Shown in pieces: positions 25,700 to 35,481 of a stretch of DNA of 64,000 bases; positions within the stretch are counted from its first letter, which is position 1, and each line of letters opens with the position of its first letter. A program made the position numbers and the translations under genes. Under the pieces are notes generated by a model, which saw only the letters and a list, made by a program, of their open reading frames with translations, ran no database searches and was not told where the DNA came from. The DNA lies in NCBI RefSeq assembly GCF_900101685.1, contig NZ_FMZZ01000003.1, positions 247,886-311,885 of the forward strand, read 5' to 3'. The DNA is from Actinokineospora iranica (GTDB taxonomy: Bacteria > Actinomycetota > Actinomycetes > Mycobacteriales > Pseudonocardiaceae).

Positions 25700-25740
25700 G
25701 GAACTGCCCTGTGTGCCCAGGGAAGACCTTGCTGACCTGG
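25700..25740 (-). repeat. Solitary CRISPR repeat with leader stub
   Basis: 25700-25727 is exactly 28 bases, starts GGAAC and ends GGGAAGAC, and matches the two array repeats at 22 of 28 positions. Of the six stem pairs five are kept, including one covarying pair (positions 11/20 changed from C-G to T-A). The next bases CTTGCTGACCTG match the arrays' leader start CTTGTTGACCTG at 11 of 12. No second repeat follows at spacer distance. The orientation equals that of arrays 1 and 2. It is either a relic of a third array or a repeat kept as a regulatory RNA or DNA element for the adjacent toxin operon. Confidence 0.8.
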
Positions 25741-26004
25741 CAATCTACCGGTCAGTAACTGGCTTCGGCGCACTTCGTCGGGTGCATCGGCGTCTCTGGG
25801 GTCTGATTGTCGTCTGCTCCTCAACTGCTGAGGTGGGTCGTCGGGATCGGGGCGAGATGGCGGTCACCGGGGCGTCAGGATGGCGTAAAAACGGCTGGTC
25901 ACCGCGTCAAGGGACTGTCAGGTCCACTGAAGACGGGGTGGTCGCGGGGGCACGCTCTCGTGAGTCGGGCCGCCGGTGGGGTGGCTCGTGGAGAGAGGGA
26001 AACC
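25741..26004 (+). promoter_or_regulatory. Upstream region of the kdp operon
   Basis: No gene is visible in this 264-base stretch. It must carry the kdp promoter. A direct repeat GGTCACCG occurs at 25862-25869 and 25897-25904, 35 bases apart, flanking TAAAAA (25886-25891). These are candidates for KdpE sites and a -10, but unproven. I did not find a convincing riboswitch. Confidence 0.35.
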
Positions 26005-26088
26005 ATGGCCGACTTGGCCTACGCCGCCCTGTTGATCGTCGGCTTCCTGGTGCTCGCGCTGGCCCTGCGCGGGTTGGAGAAGCTGTGA
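26005..26088 (+). CDS. 27-residue membrane micropeptide preceding kdpF
   Basis: Tiny open frame ATG 26005 to TGA 26088 with a single hydrophobic segment (LAYAALLIVGFLVLALALRG) and a short charged tail. A GAGAGAGGGA Shine-Dalgarno lies just upstream, and the stop overlaps the kdpF GTG (GTGA), so translation is coupled. I recall similar short peptides before kdpF in other actinomycetes. The role is unknown; a second KdpF-like lipid-mimicking or stabilising subunit is possible. Confidence 0.7.
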   Translation: MADLAYAALLIVGFLVLALALRGLEKL

Positions 26089-26171
26089 CCGAGGACGTCG
26101 TGGGGGGCGTTCTCGCCCTGGTGCTCATCGTGTACCTCTTCGTGGCGTTGATTCGGCCGGAGAAGTTCTGA
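26085..26171 (+). CDS. kdpF: KdpF, small subunit of the potassium ATPase
   Basis: 28-residue single-span membrane peptide ending VALIRPEKF, the KdpF signature. It stabilises the KdpABC complex in the membrane. GTG 26085 overlaps the preceding micropeptide stop, and its own stop overlaps the kdpA ATG (TGATG). Confidence 0.92.
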   Translation: MTEDVVGGVLALVLIVYLFVALIRPEKF

Positions 26172-27820
26172 TGGCGGGTCTGCTGCAGGTGGTTCTGCTG
26201 TTGGTCGCTCTCGCGGTCGTGTACCGGCCGCTGGGGGACCACATGGCCCGGGTCTACTCCGACGAGAAGCACTGGCGGGTCGAGGCTTTCCTCTATCGGA
26301 TCGTGCGGGTGGAGCCGAAGACCGGGCAGCACTGGAAGACCTACGCGTCCGCGGTGCTGGGGTTCTCGGCTGTGTCGGTGATTTTCCTGTTCCTGTTGCA
26401 GCGGTTGCAAAGTCTGTTGCCGCTGGACCTGGGGCGCGGGCCGGTGCCCACCGGAATCGCGTTCAACACCGCCATCAGCTTCGTGACCAACACCAACTGG
26501 CAGTCCTATGTGCCGGAAGCGGTCATGGGGCACACGGTGCAGATGGCCGGGCTCACCGTGCAGAACTTCCTGTCCGCCGCGGTGGGCATGGCCGTGGCGA
26601 TGGGGCTGGTGCGCGGGTTCGCGCGGTCGGGCGCCGACCGGATCGGGAACTTCTGGGTCGATCTGGTGCGGGGCACGGTCCGGATTCTGGTGCCACTCGC
26701 CTTTGTGTCGGCGATCGTGTTGGTCGGGCTGGGCGTGGTGATGAGCCTCAAGTCCGGTGTGGACGTCGTGAACCCGGACGGGTCCCAGAGCACGATCGCG
26801 CTGGCCCCGGCGGCGAGCCAGGAGGCGATCAAACAGCTTGGCACCAACGGCGGCGGCGTGTTCAACGCCAACTCCGCGCACCCGTTCGAGAACCCGGGGG
26901 CGTGGAGCAACCTGGTCGAGATCTTCCTGATCCTGCTCATTCCCGTCTGTCTCACCAGGACGTTCGGCACGCTGGTGGGCAACCGGCGGCAGGGTTACGT
27001 CCTGCTGTCGGTCATGGGTGTGCTGTGGAGCGCCATGCTCGCGGTCATCTGGTGGGCGGAGGCGCACCAGCACGGGACCGCCGCGCTGCTCGCGGGCGGT
27101 GGCCTGGAAGGAAAGGAGCAGCGGTTCGGCATCGCCGGGTCCGCGTTGTTCGCCAACAGCACGACCGGGACTTCCACGGGCGCGGTCAACGCCATGCACG
27201 ACAGCTTCAGCGGGCTCGGCGGCGGCGGGGCGCTGCTCAACATGCTCTTCGGCGAGATGACGCCCGGCGGCGTCGGCTCCGGCCTCTACAGCATCCTGAT
27301 CATGGCCATGATCGCCATGTTCCTCGCCGGGCTCATGGTCGGGCGGACGCCGGAGTACCTGGGCAAGAAGCTCGGCAAGCGCGAGGTCACCTGCGCGGCG
27401 ATCGCGATGCTGGCCATGCCGACCGTGGTCCTGCTCGGCGCGGGCGCCGCCCTGCTGCTGCCGGGGACCGCCGCCGCGCTGAACAACCCGGGCGCGCACG
27501 GGCTGTCCGAAGTCCTCTACGCCTACGCCTCCGCGGGCAACAACAACGGCAGCGCGTTCGCCGGTATCACCGTGACCAGTGACTGGTTCCAGACGAGTTT
27601 GGGGCTGTGCATGTTGTTCGGCCGGTTCGTGCCGATTCTCGCCGTGCTGTGCCTGGCGGGTTCCCTTGCCGAGCAACGGAAAGTGCCGCAGACCGCGGGC
27701 ACGCTGCCGACCACGGGACCGCTGTTCGCCACGATGCTGGGCGGCACCGTCGTGCTGGTCGCCGCCCTCACCTTCGTCCCGGCGCTCGCGCTCGGCCCGA
27801 TCGCGGAGGCACTGGCGTGA
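26171..27820 (+). CDS. kdpA: KdpA, potassium-binding channel-like subunit
   Basis: 549-residue membrane protein of the SKT channel superfamily that selects and binds K+ in the high-affinity Kdp pump. It has about ten transmembrane segments and the four degenerate selectivity-loop regions, including [20 protein letters not shown] and [10 protein letters not shown]. The ATG shares bases with the kdpF stop and the end overlaps kdpB (GTGA). Normal length. Confidence 0.97.
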   Translation: MAGLLQVVLLLVALAVVYRPLGDHMARVYSDEKHWRVEAFLYRIVRVEPKTGQHWKTYASAVLGFSAVSVIFLFLLQRLQSLLPLDLGRGPVPTGIAFNTAISFVTNTNWQSYVPEAVMGHTVQMAGLTVQNFLSAAVGMAVAMGLVRGFARSGADRIGNFWVDLVRGTVRILVPLAFVSAIVLVGLGVVMSLKSGVDVVNPDGSQSTIALAPAASQEAIKQLGTNGGGVFNANSAHPFENPGAWSNLVEIFLILLIPVCLTRTFGTLVGNRRQGYVLLSVMGVLWSAMLAVIWWAEAHQHGTAALLAGGGLEGKEQRFGIAGSALFANSTTGTSTGAVNAMHDSFSGLGGGGALLNMLFGEMTPGGVGSGLYSILIMAMIAMFLAGLMVGRTPEYLGKKLGKREVTCAAIAMLAMPTVVLLGAGAALLLPGTAAALNNPGAHGLSEVLYAYASAGNNNGSAFAGITVTSDWFQTSLGLCMLFGRFVPILAVLCLAGSLAEQRKVPQTAGTLPTTGPLFATMLGGTVVLVAALTFVPALALGPIAEALA

Positions 27821-29856
27821 CGGTCCTGACCGAGCCGAAGCGGGTGGGCGCAGGGGTGTTCGCGCCTCGGCAGCTACTTACCTCGCTGCCGGACGCCTTG
27901 CGCAAGCTCGACCCGCGCCACCAGGTGCGCAACCCGGTGCTGTTCGTGGTGTGGGCGGGTTCGGTGCTGGTCACGGTGTTCGCCGTGGCGGACCCGAGCG
28001 TGTTCTCCGTCGCGGTGGCCGTGTGGCTGTGGTTCACCGTGCTGTTCGCGAACCTGGCCGAGGCGGTCGCCGAGGGCCGGGGCAAGGCGCAGGCGGAGTC
28101 GTTGCGCCGCGCCAAACGCGACACCGTGGCGCAGCGGATTGTGGCCGATGGCAGCCGGGAACGCGTGCCGGGGGCGGACTTGCGCGTCGGCGACCTGGTG
28201 GTGGTCGAGGCGGGCGAGGTGATCCCGGGCGACGGCGACGTGGTCGAGGGCATCGCGACGGTGGACGAGTCGGCCATCACCGGCGAGTCGGCCCCGGTGA
28301 TCCGCGAGTCCGGCGGCGACCGGTCCGCGGTGACCGGCGGCACCACCGTGCTGTCCGACCGGATCGTGGTGCGGATCGCGACCAAGCCCGGTGAGTCCTT
28401 TGTGGATCGGATGATCGCGCTCGTGGAGGGCGCGCGGCGGCAGAAGACCCCGAACGAGGTCGCGCTCACGATCCTGCTCGCCACCCTGACGATCATCTTC
28501 CTGCTCGCCGTCGTGGCCCTGCAGCCGATGTCGGCCTACTCCGGCGCGCGGCAGTCGGTGACCGTGCTGACCGCGCTGCTGGTCTGCCTGATCCCCACGA
28601 CCATCGGCGCGCTGCTCTCGGCGATCGGCATCGCGGGCATGGACCGGTTGGTGCAGCGCAATGTCCTGGCCACCTCCGGCCGCGCGGTCGAGGCCGCCGG
28701 CGATGTGAGCACGCTGCTGCTGGACAAGACCGGCACCATCACCTTCGGCAACCGCCAGGCCACCGAGCTGATCCCGATCGGCGTCACCACCGTGCACGAG
28801 CTTGCCGTCGCCGCGCGGCTGTCGAGCCTGGCCGACGAGACGCCGGAAGGCCGCAGCATCGTGGCGCTGTGCGCCAAGGAGCACGGGTTGCTCAAGGGGG
28901 CGACGGACCGGGAGCGGGCCGCGAAGTTCGTGCCGTTCACCGCGCAGACCCGGATGAGCGGCATCGACCTCGACGGCCGCCGGGTGCGCAAGGGCGCGGC
29001 GAGCGCGGTGCGGGAGTGGGTCGTCGACCAGGGCGGCCTGGTGCCCGACGAGGTGCGCGATGTGGTCGACCGGATCGGCGCCGAGGGCGGCACGCCGCTG
29101 GTGTGCGCGGAGGGCCGGATCGTCCGCGGCGTCATCCGACTGTCCGATGTGGTCAAACCGGGGATGCGGCAGCGGTTCGGCGAGCTGCGCGCCATGGGCA
29201 TCAAGACGGTCATGATCACCGGCGACAACCCGCTCACGGCCCGCGCCATCGCCGAGGAGGCGGGCGTGGACGACTACCTCGCCGACGCCAAACCCGAGGA
29301 CAAGATGGCCCTGATCCGCGCGGAGCAGGAGGGCGGGCGGCTGGTCGCGATGACCGGCGACGGCACCAACGACGCGCCCGCGCTCGCCCAGGCCGACGTC
29401 GGGGTCGCGATGAACACCGGGACCATGGCCGCCAAGGAGGCGGGCAACATGGTCGACCTCGACTCCGATCCCACCAAGCTCATCGAGATCGTCGAGATCG
29501 GCAAGCAGCTGCTCATCACCCGCGGCGCGCTGACCACCTTCAGCATCGCCAACGACCTGGCGAAGTACTTCGCGATCCTGCCCGCGATGTTCGCCGCGGT
29601 CTACCCGCAGCTCGACCGGCTCAACATCATGCACCTGCACTCGCCGGACTCGGCGATCCTGTCCGCGGTGGTCTTCAACGCGCTGGTCATCGTGGGCCTG
29701 ATCCCGCTGGCCCTGCGGGGAGTGCGCTACCGGCCCGCGGGCGCCCAGTCGCTGCTGCGGCGCAACCTGCTGGTCTACGGACTCGGCGGCATCGTGACCC
29801 CGTTCGCGGGCATCTGGCTCATCGACCTGCTCGTCCGACTGATCCCGGGGATGTGA
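27817..29856 (+). CDS. kdpB: KdpB, P-type ATPase subunit
   Basis: 679-residue P-type ATPase that powers K+ uptake. It has the TGES actuator motif ([10 protein letters not shown]), the phosphorylation site Asp303 in [12 protein letters not shown], and [31 protein letters not shown]. The [20 protein letters not shown] hinge motif is also present. GTG 27817 overlaps the kdpA stop. kdpC begins two bases after the stop. Confidence 0.97.
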   Translation: MTVLTEPKRVGAGVFAPRQLLTSLPDALRKLDPRHQVRNPVLFVVWAGSVLVTVFAVADPSVFSVAVAVWLWFTVLFANLAEAVAEGRGKAQAESLRRAKRDTVAQRIVADGSRERVPGADLRVGDLVVVEAGEVIPGDGDVVEGIATVDESAITGESAPVIRESGGDRSAVTGGTTVLSDRIVVRIATKPGESFVDRMIALVEGARRQKTPNEVALTILLATLTIIFLLAVVALQPMSAYSGARQSVTVLTALLVCLIPTTIGALLSAIGIAGMDRLVQRNVLATSGRAVEAAGDVSTLLLDKTGTITFGNRQATELIPIGVTTVHELAVAARLSSLADETPEGRSIVALCAKEHGLLKGATDRERAAKFVPFTAQTRMSGIDLDGRRVRKGAASAVREWVVDQGGLVPDEVRDVVDRIGAEGGTPLVCAEGRIVRGVIRLSDVVKPGMRQRFGELRAMGIKTVMITGDNPLTARAIAEEAGVDDYLADAKPEDKMALIRAEQEGGRLVAMTGDGTNDAPALAQADVGVAMNTGTMAAKEAGNMVDLDSDPTKLIEIVEIGKQLLITRGALTTFSIANDLAKYFAILPAMFAAVYPQLDRLNIMHLHSPDSAILSAVVFNALVIVGLIPLALRGVRYRPAGAQSLLRRNLLVYGLGGIVTPFAGIWLIDLLVRLIPGM

Positions 29857-29857
29857 C

Positions 29858-30466
29858 ATGAAACGACTGCTCACCCAGACCGCGGCGGGACTGCGGGCAC
29901 TGCTCGTGCTGACCGTCCTCACCGGAATCGTCTACCCGCTCGCGGTGTGGACGGTCAGCCGGGCCCCCGGCCTGCGGGACAACGCCGAGGGCTCGATCGT
30001 CACCGTCGACGGCTTCCCCGTCGGCTCCGAGCTGATCGGCGTCGACCCGGTCGCCGCCGACCCGGCGAACGACCCGTGGTTCCACACCCGCCCCTCGGCT
30101 GGCTCGGCCGACCCGCTCGGTCCCGGGGACCCGTCGAACTCCGGCGGGTCCAACAAGGGCGCGTCGAACGACGACCTCAACGGCCGTGTCCGCCGCCGCG
30201 TCGAGCTGGTCTCCCTGCGGGAGAACGTCGACCCGGCCCAGGTCCCGGTGGACGCGGTGACCGCGTCCGGCTCCGGCCTCGACCCGCACATCAGCCCCGC
30301 CTACGCCGAGATCCAGGTCCCGCGGGTGGCGCGGGCGAGCGGCCTGACTGAGGATCGGGTGCGGAGACTGGTGGCCGAGCACACCGACGGGCGCGCGCTC
30401 GGCTTCCTCGGGGAGCCGACCGTGACCGTGCTGAGCCTGAACCTGGCGGTCCAGGCCGCCAGATGA
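29858..30466 (+). CDS. kdpC: KdpC subunit
   Basis: 202-residue single-span protein (TM at about 12-34) that assists KdpB-KdpA coupling. It contains the conserved GSELIGVDP, FHTRPSAG and ASGSGLDPHISPAYAEIQVPRVA blocks and the C-terminal LGFLGEPTVTVLSLN. It completes the kdpFABC operon and is followed 14 bases later by kdpD. Confidence 0.96.
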   Translation: MKRLLTQTAAGLRALLVLTVLTGIVYPLAVWTVSRAPGLRDNAEGSIVTVDGFPVGSELIGVDPVAADPANDPWFHTRPSAGSADPLGPGDPSNSGGSNKGASNDDLNGRVRRRVELVSLRENVDPAQVPVDAVTASGSGLDPHISPAYAEIQVPRVARASGLTEDRVRRLVAEHTDGRALGFLGEPTVTVLSLNLAVQAAR

Positions 30467-30480
30467 GCTGAGGGAGGATC

Positions 30481-32997
30481 GTGGGGCAACGGGCGGCGCG
30501 CCGGGGTGAGCTGCGCATCTACCTCGGCGCGGCGCCGGGCGTCGGCAAGACCTTCGCCATGCTGGGCGAGGCGCGCCGCCGAGTCGAACGCGGCACCGAC
30601 GTCGTGGTCGGGCTGGTCGAGACGCACGGCAGGGAGAAGACCGCGGCGCTGCTGGAGGGGCTGGAGGCCGTGCCGCCCCGGCGCGCGGAGCACCGCGGCC
30701 ACGTGTTCGCCGAGCTGGACCTCGACGCCGTGCTGGCCAGGGCCCCGCAGGTCGCCCTGGTCGACGAGCTCGCGCACACCAACGTGCCCGGCTCCCGCAA
30801 CGCCAAGCGCTGGCAGGACGTCGCCGAGCTGCTCGACGCGGGCATCGACGTGCTCTCCACGGTCAACGTGCAGCACCTGGAGAGCCTCAACGACGTGGTG
30901 GAACGCATCACCGGGGTGCCGCAGCAGGAGACCGTGCCCGACGAGGTGGTGCGCCGCGCCGAGCAGGTCGAGCTGGTCGACATCACCCCGGAGGCGCTGC
31001 GCCGCAGGCTCGCGCACGGCAACGTCTACCCGGCCCGGCGCGTCGACGCCGCCCTGGCCAACTACTTCCGGCCCGGCAACCTGACCGCGCTGCGCGAGCT
31101 GGCGCTGCTGTGGGTCGCCGACCAGGTCGACGTCGCGCTCCAGCGCTACCGGGCCGAGCAGAGCATCACCGACACCTGGGAAGCGCGGGAACGGGTAGTG
31201 GTCGCCATTACCGGCGGCCCGGAAAGCGAGACGCTGATCCGGCGGGGCAGGCGCATCGCCGCCCGCGCGGGCGCGGAGCTGATGGTGCTCACGGTGCTGC
31301 GCGGCGACGGGCTGGCGGGCATCGCGCCGCAGGAGACCGCCCGCTACCGCACCCTCGCCGAGGACGTCGGCGCCACGTTCCACTCCGTCGTCGGCGAGGA
31401 CGTGCCGACCGCGATGCTCGACTTCGCCCAAGGGGTCAACGCGACCCAGCTCGTCATCGGGACCTCCCGCCGCTCCCGGCTGGCCCGGCTGTTCGACGAG
31501 GGCATCGGCGCGAGCGTCGTGCGCCGGTCCGGCCCGATCGACGTGCACATGGTCACCCACGAGCAGGCCAACAGCGGCGTGCGCGTCCCGGTCGGCCGCA
31601 GCCCGCACCGGCGGTCGCGGCGGATCGCGGGCTGGGTGCTGGCCGTGGTCGCGCCCGCGCTGGCCACCCTGGTCGGCGTGCTGCTGCGCGACGAGCTGAC
31701 CCTGTCCACCGATGTGGTCGACTACGTCCTGGCCACCGTCGTGGTGGCGCTGGTCGGCGGGCTGGGGCCCGCGCTGCTCGCCTCGGTGCTCTCGGCACTG
31801 CTGCTCAACTGGTTCTTCACCCCGCCCTTCCACACCCTCACCATCGAGGCGCCGCAGAACGTGGTCACCCTGGTCGCCATGGTCGTCGTCGCGGTGCTGG
31901 TCGCCCTCGTGGTCGACCGGGCGGCCCGCCGCGCCGAGCAGGCCGCGCGCGCCCGCACCGAGGCGGCGCTGCTCGCCTCGTACGCGCGCACCGTCCTCAC
32001 CCACCCCTATCCGCTGGCCCGGCTGCTGGAGAAGGTGCGGGAGAACTTCGCGCTGACCTCGGTGGCCCTGCTGGAGCGCACCGACGGGCAGTGGCAGCGG
32101 GTCGCCTGCGTCGGCCCCGGGCCGTGCACGGAGCCGGACGAGGCCGATGTGGACATCGCGGTCACCCCGCAGGTGCACCTGTCCCTGCGCGGGCGCAAGC
32201 TGCCCGCATCCGACCGCAGGGTGCTGGAGGCGGCCGCCGGGCAGGCGCTGCTGGCCCTGCGCCAGCAGCGGATGGCCGCCGAGGCCGACCTCGCCCGCCG
32301 CCGCGCGGAGACCACCGAGCTGCGCACCGCGCTGCTCTCGGCCGTCGGCCACGACCTGCGCACCCCGCTCACCTCGATCAAGGCGGCGGCGAGCAGCCTG
32401 CGCGCCACCGACATCGAGCTGTCCGAACAGGACACCGAGGAACTGCTCGCCACCGTCGAGGAGTCCGCCGACCGGCTCGCCGGGCTGGTCGACAACCTGC
32501 TCGACTCGTCCCGGCTGGCCACCGGCGCGGTCGCCCCGGCCCTGCGCGCGGTCACCTTCGACGAGGCCGTCTCCCGGGCGCTGGCCGGGCTCGACGGGTG
32601 GTCGGCGGTGGAGCTGGACGTGGACGAGGACCTGCCGCCGGTGGTCGGCGACGCGGGCCTGCTGGAGCGGGTCATCGCCAACGTGGTCGACAACGCCTTG
32701 CGCCACGGCGGCCCGGACGTGGCGATCCGGGCGAGCGCGCACGCCGAGCGCGTCGAGCTGCGCGTGGTCGACCACGGACCGGGCCTGCCCCGGGGCGCGG
32801 CCGAGACCGCGTTCGCGCCGTTCCAGCGGCTCGGCGACCGGGACGCCACCCCCGGGGTCGGATTGGGACTGTCCGTCGCGAAGGGATTCACCGAGGCGAT
32901 GGGCGGCGACATCCGCGCAGAGGACACCCCCGGCGGCGGGCTCACCGTCGTCATCTCGTTGCCCCTGTACACCTCGGCTGGGGAGGCCGCACCGTGA
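30481..32997 (+). CDS. kdpD: KdpD osmosensitive potassium sensor histidine kinase
   Basis: 838-residue sensor that phosphorylates KdpE when K+ is limiting. In order: N-terminal KdpD domain with P-loop-like GAAPGVGKTFAM, a universal-stress-protein domain (about 235-360), a cluster of four transmembrane helices (about 380-480), a GAF-like region, a HisKA domain with His624 (AVGHDLRTPLTSIKA) and a C-terminal ATPase (VVDNALRHGG, PGVGLGLSVAKGF). An AGGGAGGA Shine-Dalgarno precedes the GTG. The stop overlaps kdpE. Confidence 0.96.
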   Translation: MGQRAARRGELRIYLGAAPGVGKTFAMLGEARRRVERGTDVVVGLVETHGREKTAALLEGLEAVPPRRAEHRGHVFAELDLDAVLARAPQVALVDELAHTNVPGSRNAKRWQDVAELLDAGIDVLSTVNVQHLESLNDVVERITGVPQQETVPDEVVRRAEQVELVDITPEALRRRLAHGNVYPARRVDAALANYFRPGNLTALRELALLWVADQVDVALQRYRAEQSITDTWEARERVVVAITGGPESETLIRRGRRIAARAGAELMVLTVLRGDGLAGIAPQETARYRTLAEDVGATFHSVVGEDVPTAMLDFAQGVNATQLVIGTSRRSRLARLFDEGIGASVVRRSGPIDVHMVTHEQANSGVRVPVGRSPHRRSRRIAGWVLAVVAPALATLVGVLLRDELTLSTDVVDYVLATVVVALVGGLGPALLASVLSALLLNWFFTPPFHTLTIEAPQNVVTLVAMVVVAVLVALVVDRAARRAEQAARARTEAALLASYARTVLTHPYPLARLLEKVRENFALTSVALLERTDGQWQRVACVGPGPCTEPDEADVDIAVTPQVHLSLRGRKLPASDRRVLEAAAGQALLALRQQRMAAEADLARRRAETTELRTALLSAVGHDLRTPLTSIKAAASSLRATDIELSEQDTEELLATVEESADRLAGLVDNLLDSSRLATGAVAPALRAVTFDEAVSRALAGLDGWSAVELDVDEDLPPVVGDAGLLERVIANVVDNALRHGGPDVAIRASAHAERVELRVVDHGPGLPRGAAETAFAPFQRLGDRDATPGVGLGLSVAKGFTEAMGGDIRAEDTPGGGLTVVISLPLYTSAGEAAP

Positions 32998-33677
32998 CCA
33001 GAGTGCTCGTCGTGGACGACGAACCGCAGATCGTGCGCGCGCTGCGGATCAACCTCGCCGCGCGCGGCTACGAGGTGCTCACCGCGCACGACGGGGCAGC
33101 CGCCCTGCGCGCCGCCGCCGAGGGCCGCCCCGACGTCGTCGTCCTCGACCTGGGGCTGCCCGACATCGACGGCGCCGAGGTGATCGAGGGGCTGCGCGGG
33201 TGGACGGCGGTGCCGATCATCGTGCTGTCCGCCCGCACCGACAGCGGCGACAAGGTCCGCGCGCTCGACGCGGGCGCGGACGACTACGTCACCAAGCCGT
33301 TCGGCATGGACGAGCTGCTCGCCCGGCTGCGCGCCGCCGTCCGCAGGGGCGCGGCCGCCGCGCCCGGCGTGGAAGAGGCCGTGGTCGAGACCGCGTCGTT
33401 CACCGTCGACCTGGCGGCCAAGAAGGTCCACCGCGACGGCGCCGAGGTCCACCTGACGCCCACCGAGTGGGGGGTGCTGGAGGTGCTGGTCCGCAACCGG
33501 GGCCGCCTGGTCGCGCAGAAGCAGCTCTTGCAGGACGTGTGGGGACCGGCGTACGGAGCCGAGACGCACTACCTGCGGGTTTACCTGGCGCAGCTACGGC
33601 GCAAGCTGGAGCCGCAGCCGTCCCGGCCCCGGCACCTCATCACCGAGGCGGGGATGGGCTACCGGTTCGAGCTTTAG
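32994..33677 (+). CDS. kdpE: KdpE response regulator
   Basis: 227-residue OmpR-type regulator that activates kdp. The receiver domain has the acidic pair DDE and phospho-acceptor Asp52 (VVVLDLGLPDIDG), then the Lys in TKPFGMDELLARL. The C-terminal winged helix carries LTPTEWGVLEVLVRN and ETHYLRVYLAQLRRKLE. GTG 32994 overlaps the kdpD stop. The end is convergent with, and shares bases with, the CAP-domain gene stop. Confidence 0.96.
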   Translation: MTRVLVVDDEPQIVRALRINLAARGYEVLTAHDGAAALRAAAEGRPDVVVLDLGLPDIDGAEVIEGLRGWTAVPIIVLSARTDSGDKVRALDAGADDYVTKPFGMDELLARLRAAVRRGAAAAPGVEEAVVETASFTVDLAAKKVHRDGAEVHLTPTEWGVLEVLVRNRGRLVAQKQLLQDVWGPAYGAETHYLRVYLAQLRRKLEPQPSRPRHLITEAGMGYRFEL

Positions 33678-34390
33678 CGCCCGAAGAGCTGGGTCCAGTA
33701 GTAGCCGTCGGTGTCCAGACCCAGGCCCATGGTCTTCAGCTCGCAGTCGAGGATGTGCGCCCGGTGGCCTGCCGAGGCCATCCACGCGTCCATGACCTGC
33801 GCGGCGGTGCGCTGTCCGAACGCGATGTTCTCCGCGCCCGGGTTCGCGTAACCGGCGGCCACGACGCGGTCGACGAACGTGCGCCCGTCGAGGCTGACGT
33901 GGGAGAAGTAGTCCCGGGCGGCCATGTCCGCGCTGTGCGTCCGCGCGGCCCGGTCGAGCCGGGCGTCCGGGGTGAGCGGCGCGCAGCCTGCGGCGGCCCG
34001 TTCCGCGTTGGTCAGCGCGAGGACCTGGGCGGCGACCGGCTGGTCGGTGGGCACTGTGGTCGGCGGCTTCGATGGGGAAACCGACGGCGGGGTGCTGGAC
34101 AGCGGGGTGGTGGCCGGGTTTGAGGTAACCGTGGGCGGAGCCGGGGCGCTCGTCCTGGTGACCCGCGCCGGGGCCGTCGTGGGCCGGACCGGCTTGCGGG
34201 TTCGCGGCGGCGCGGGCGGCAGCAACGGCTCTGGGGAAGGCGGCAGAACTGCCGTCACCCGGTGGGGCGCGCTGACCACGGTCGGGGGCTCGGTTGCCAG
34301 GACGGAGCCGATCCCGGCCGTGCCCGCGCCCACCGCGAGCGCCACGAGCACGGCGGGCAGCCAGCCGCCGCGTCCCCGTCCAGGTGTCAC
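33674..34390 (-). CDS. CAP/SCP-domain secreted protein
   Basis: 238-residue exported protein: an N-terminal signal-anchor helix (about 9-33), a Pro/Thr/Ser-rich wall-spanning stretch (about 40-115), and a CAP (cysteine-rich secretory/PR-1) domain with LTNAERAAAGCAPLTPD, HSADMAARDYFSHVSLDGRT, GYANPGAENIAFG and WMASAGHRAHIL. Bacterial CAP proteins are extracellular and of unclear activity. GTG 34390 was preferred over GTG 34408 because TACGTT (plus 34399-34404) gives a leaderless -10. Confidence 0.88.
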   Translation of the reverse strand: MTPGRGRGGWLPAVLVALAVGAGTAGIGSVLATEPPTVVSAPHRVTAVLPPSPEPLLPPAPPRTRKPVRPTTAPARVTRTSAPAPPTVTSNPATTPLSSTPPSVSPSKPPTTVPTDQPVAAQVLALTNAERAAAGCAPLTPDARLDRAARTHSADMAARDYFSHVSLDGRTFVDRVVAAGYANPGAENIAFGQRTAAQVMDAWMASAGHRAHILDCELKTMGLGLDTDGYYWTQLFGR

Positions 34391-34398
34391 GGCTCGGC

Positions 34399-34404
34399 AA
34401 CGTA
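34399..34404 (-). promoter_or_regulatory. -10 element TACGTT of the CAP gene
   Basis: Reads TACGTT on the minus strand, eight bases before GTG 34390, with no Shine-Dalgarno between. It lies inside the alternative longer frame, arguing against that start. Confidence 0.4.
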
Positions 34405-34462
34405 GCACCTTTCGGGTGAGATGTGGATCACACTACCGAGGGTGGCGCTACGGCTGGCGGCT

Positions 34463-34975
34463 CTACGAAGTGGTGGGGGGCTCTTGGCTGCTCGAGGTCG
34501 TCGGGTCCGTCGGCGTGATGATCGTGGAACTGCTCGACGGGGGCTGCGGCCTGGGGGTGTTCGAGACCGGGGGCTGGTTGGTCGTGGTCGGCTCGCCGCC
34601 TGCCGGGGGCTGCGGCAGAGTGGTCGTGGTGGTCGCTCGGGTCGTCTTCTTCGACGAGGTCGTCGTGGTCAGCGACGACTCAGCCGACTCGGACGACGTG
34701 GTGGAGGACTCGGTGCTCGACTCCGACGTGGTCGGGTCGAGGCTGCTGGTCGCCGCCGGGCTGGACGTGGAGGTCCGCGTCTGGCTGACCTGGACCCGCT
34801 GGTTGCCGGGGGAGTTCGCGCCGTCGACGTCGCCGGTGGCCAGCGCGGCGACCGCCGCGAACACCGTGGACAGCACCACGCCCGCGACGCCGAGAATGGC
34901 GTAGGGCGCTCGGCGCAGACCGGGGCGGTCCTCTTCTGGCGGTGATTCCTCAACCCGGTCGTCTGGTTCGGACAT
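34463..34975 (-). CDS. Ser/Thr/Pro-rich single-span membrane protein
   Basis: 170-residue protein with an acidic cytoplasmic start ([18 protein letters not shown]), one transmembrane helix (about 26-48) and then a low-complexity outside region made almost only of Ser, Thr, Pro and Glu. A GGGAGGT Shine-Dalgarno lies upstream of ATG 34975. It looks like a wall-spanning, probably mannosylated stalk without a recognised domain. Function unknown. Confidence 0.7.
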   Translation of the reverse strand: MSEPDDRVEESPPEEDRPGLRRAPYAILGVAGVVLSTVFAAVAALATGDVDGANSPGNQRVQVSQTRTSTSSPAATSSLDPTTSESSTESSTTSSESAESSLTTTTSSKKTTRATTTTTLPQPPAGGEPTTTNQPPVSNTPRPQPPSSSSTIITPTDPTTSSSQEPPTTS

Positions 34976-35109
34976 GCAGGTCTTACCTCCCTGACTCGCC
35001 GAATCCCGGCGGCCACGAAGGGGGAAATTACCAGGTGCCCCACCGGAGTCCGGCAACGACGGCCGCACCTCCCAGCCCGCGGGAACCGGGTCTGCGGCAC
35101 GATAGGCGG

Positions 35110-35424
35110 GTGGCTGAGGTGTCCGGGGAGTCGTCGGGGGAGTCGAGGGCCGACGAGGTCCGGTTGACCGCGTGGGTGCGCGGCCAAGTGCAGGGCGTCG
35201 GCTTCCGCTGGTGGACCCGGGCCAGGGCGCTGGAACTGGGGCTCGCGGGCTGGGCGCGCAACACCGCCGACGGCCGCGTCGAGGTGGTCGCCGAGGGCGC
35301 CCGGGACCGGTGCGACCGGCTGCTGGCCGCGCTGCGCTCCGGCCGCACCCCGGGCGCGGTGGACGCCGTTGTCGAGCAGTGGGGCCCCGCCAAGGGCGGC
35401 GTCGACGGGTTCGCCGAGCGGTGA
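35110..35424 (+). CDS. acyP: Acylphosphatase
   Basis: 104-residue small hydrolase of acyl phosphates. After a 17-residue acidic extension the family core [22 protein letters not shown] provides the catalytic Arg, and [19 protein letters not shown] provides the catalytic Asn. The GTG at 35110 is assumed; GTG 35119 is possible. acyP next to smc is the mycobacterial order, although a sigma factor pair now sits between them. Confidence 0.88.
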   Translation: MAEVSGESSGESRADEVRLTAWVRGQVQGVGFRWWTRARALELGLAGWARNTADGRVEVVAEGARDRCDRLLAALRSGRTPGAVDAVVEQWGPAKGGVDGFAER

Positions 35425-35446
35425 GCCCGGCTGTGACCGGGGTGAC

Positions 35447-35474
35447 TGAACCGCCTGGACCCGGGAGGCGTAGA
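35447..35474 (+). promoter_or_regulatory. ECF-type autoregulated promoter TGAACC-N16-CGTAGA
   Basis: TGAACC (35447-35452), 16 bases, CGTAGA (35469-35474), then seven bases to the sigma factor GTG at 35482. This matches the TGAACC/CGT class used by SigL-like ECF sigma factors for their own promoters and makes the sigma mRNA leaderless. Confidence 0.7.
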
Positions 35475-35481
35475 GCCTGAC

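Noticed and set aside
25741-26004. Possible c-di-AMP or potassium riboswitch before kdp
   Set aside because: The GGTCACCG direct repeats do not make the conserved multi-helix pattern; no convincing riboswitch core could be drawn.
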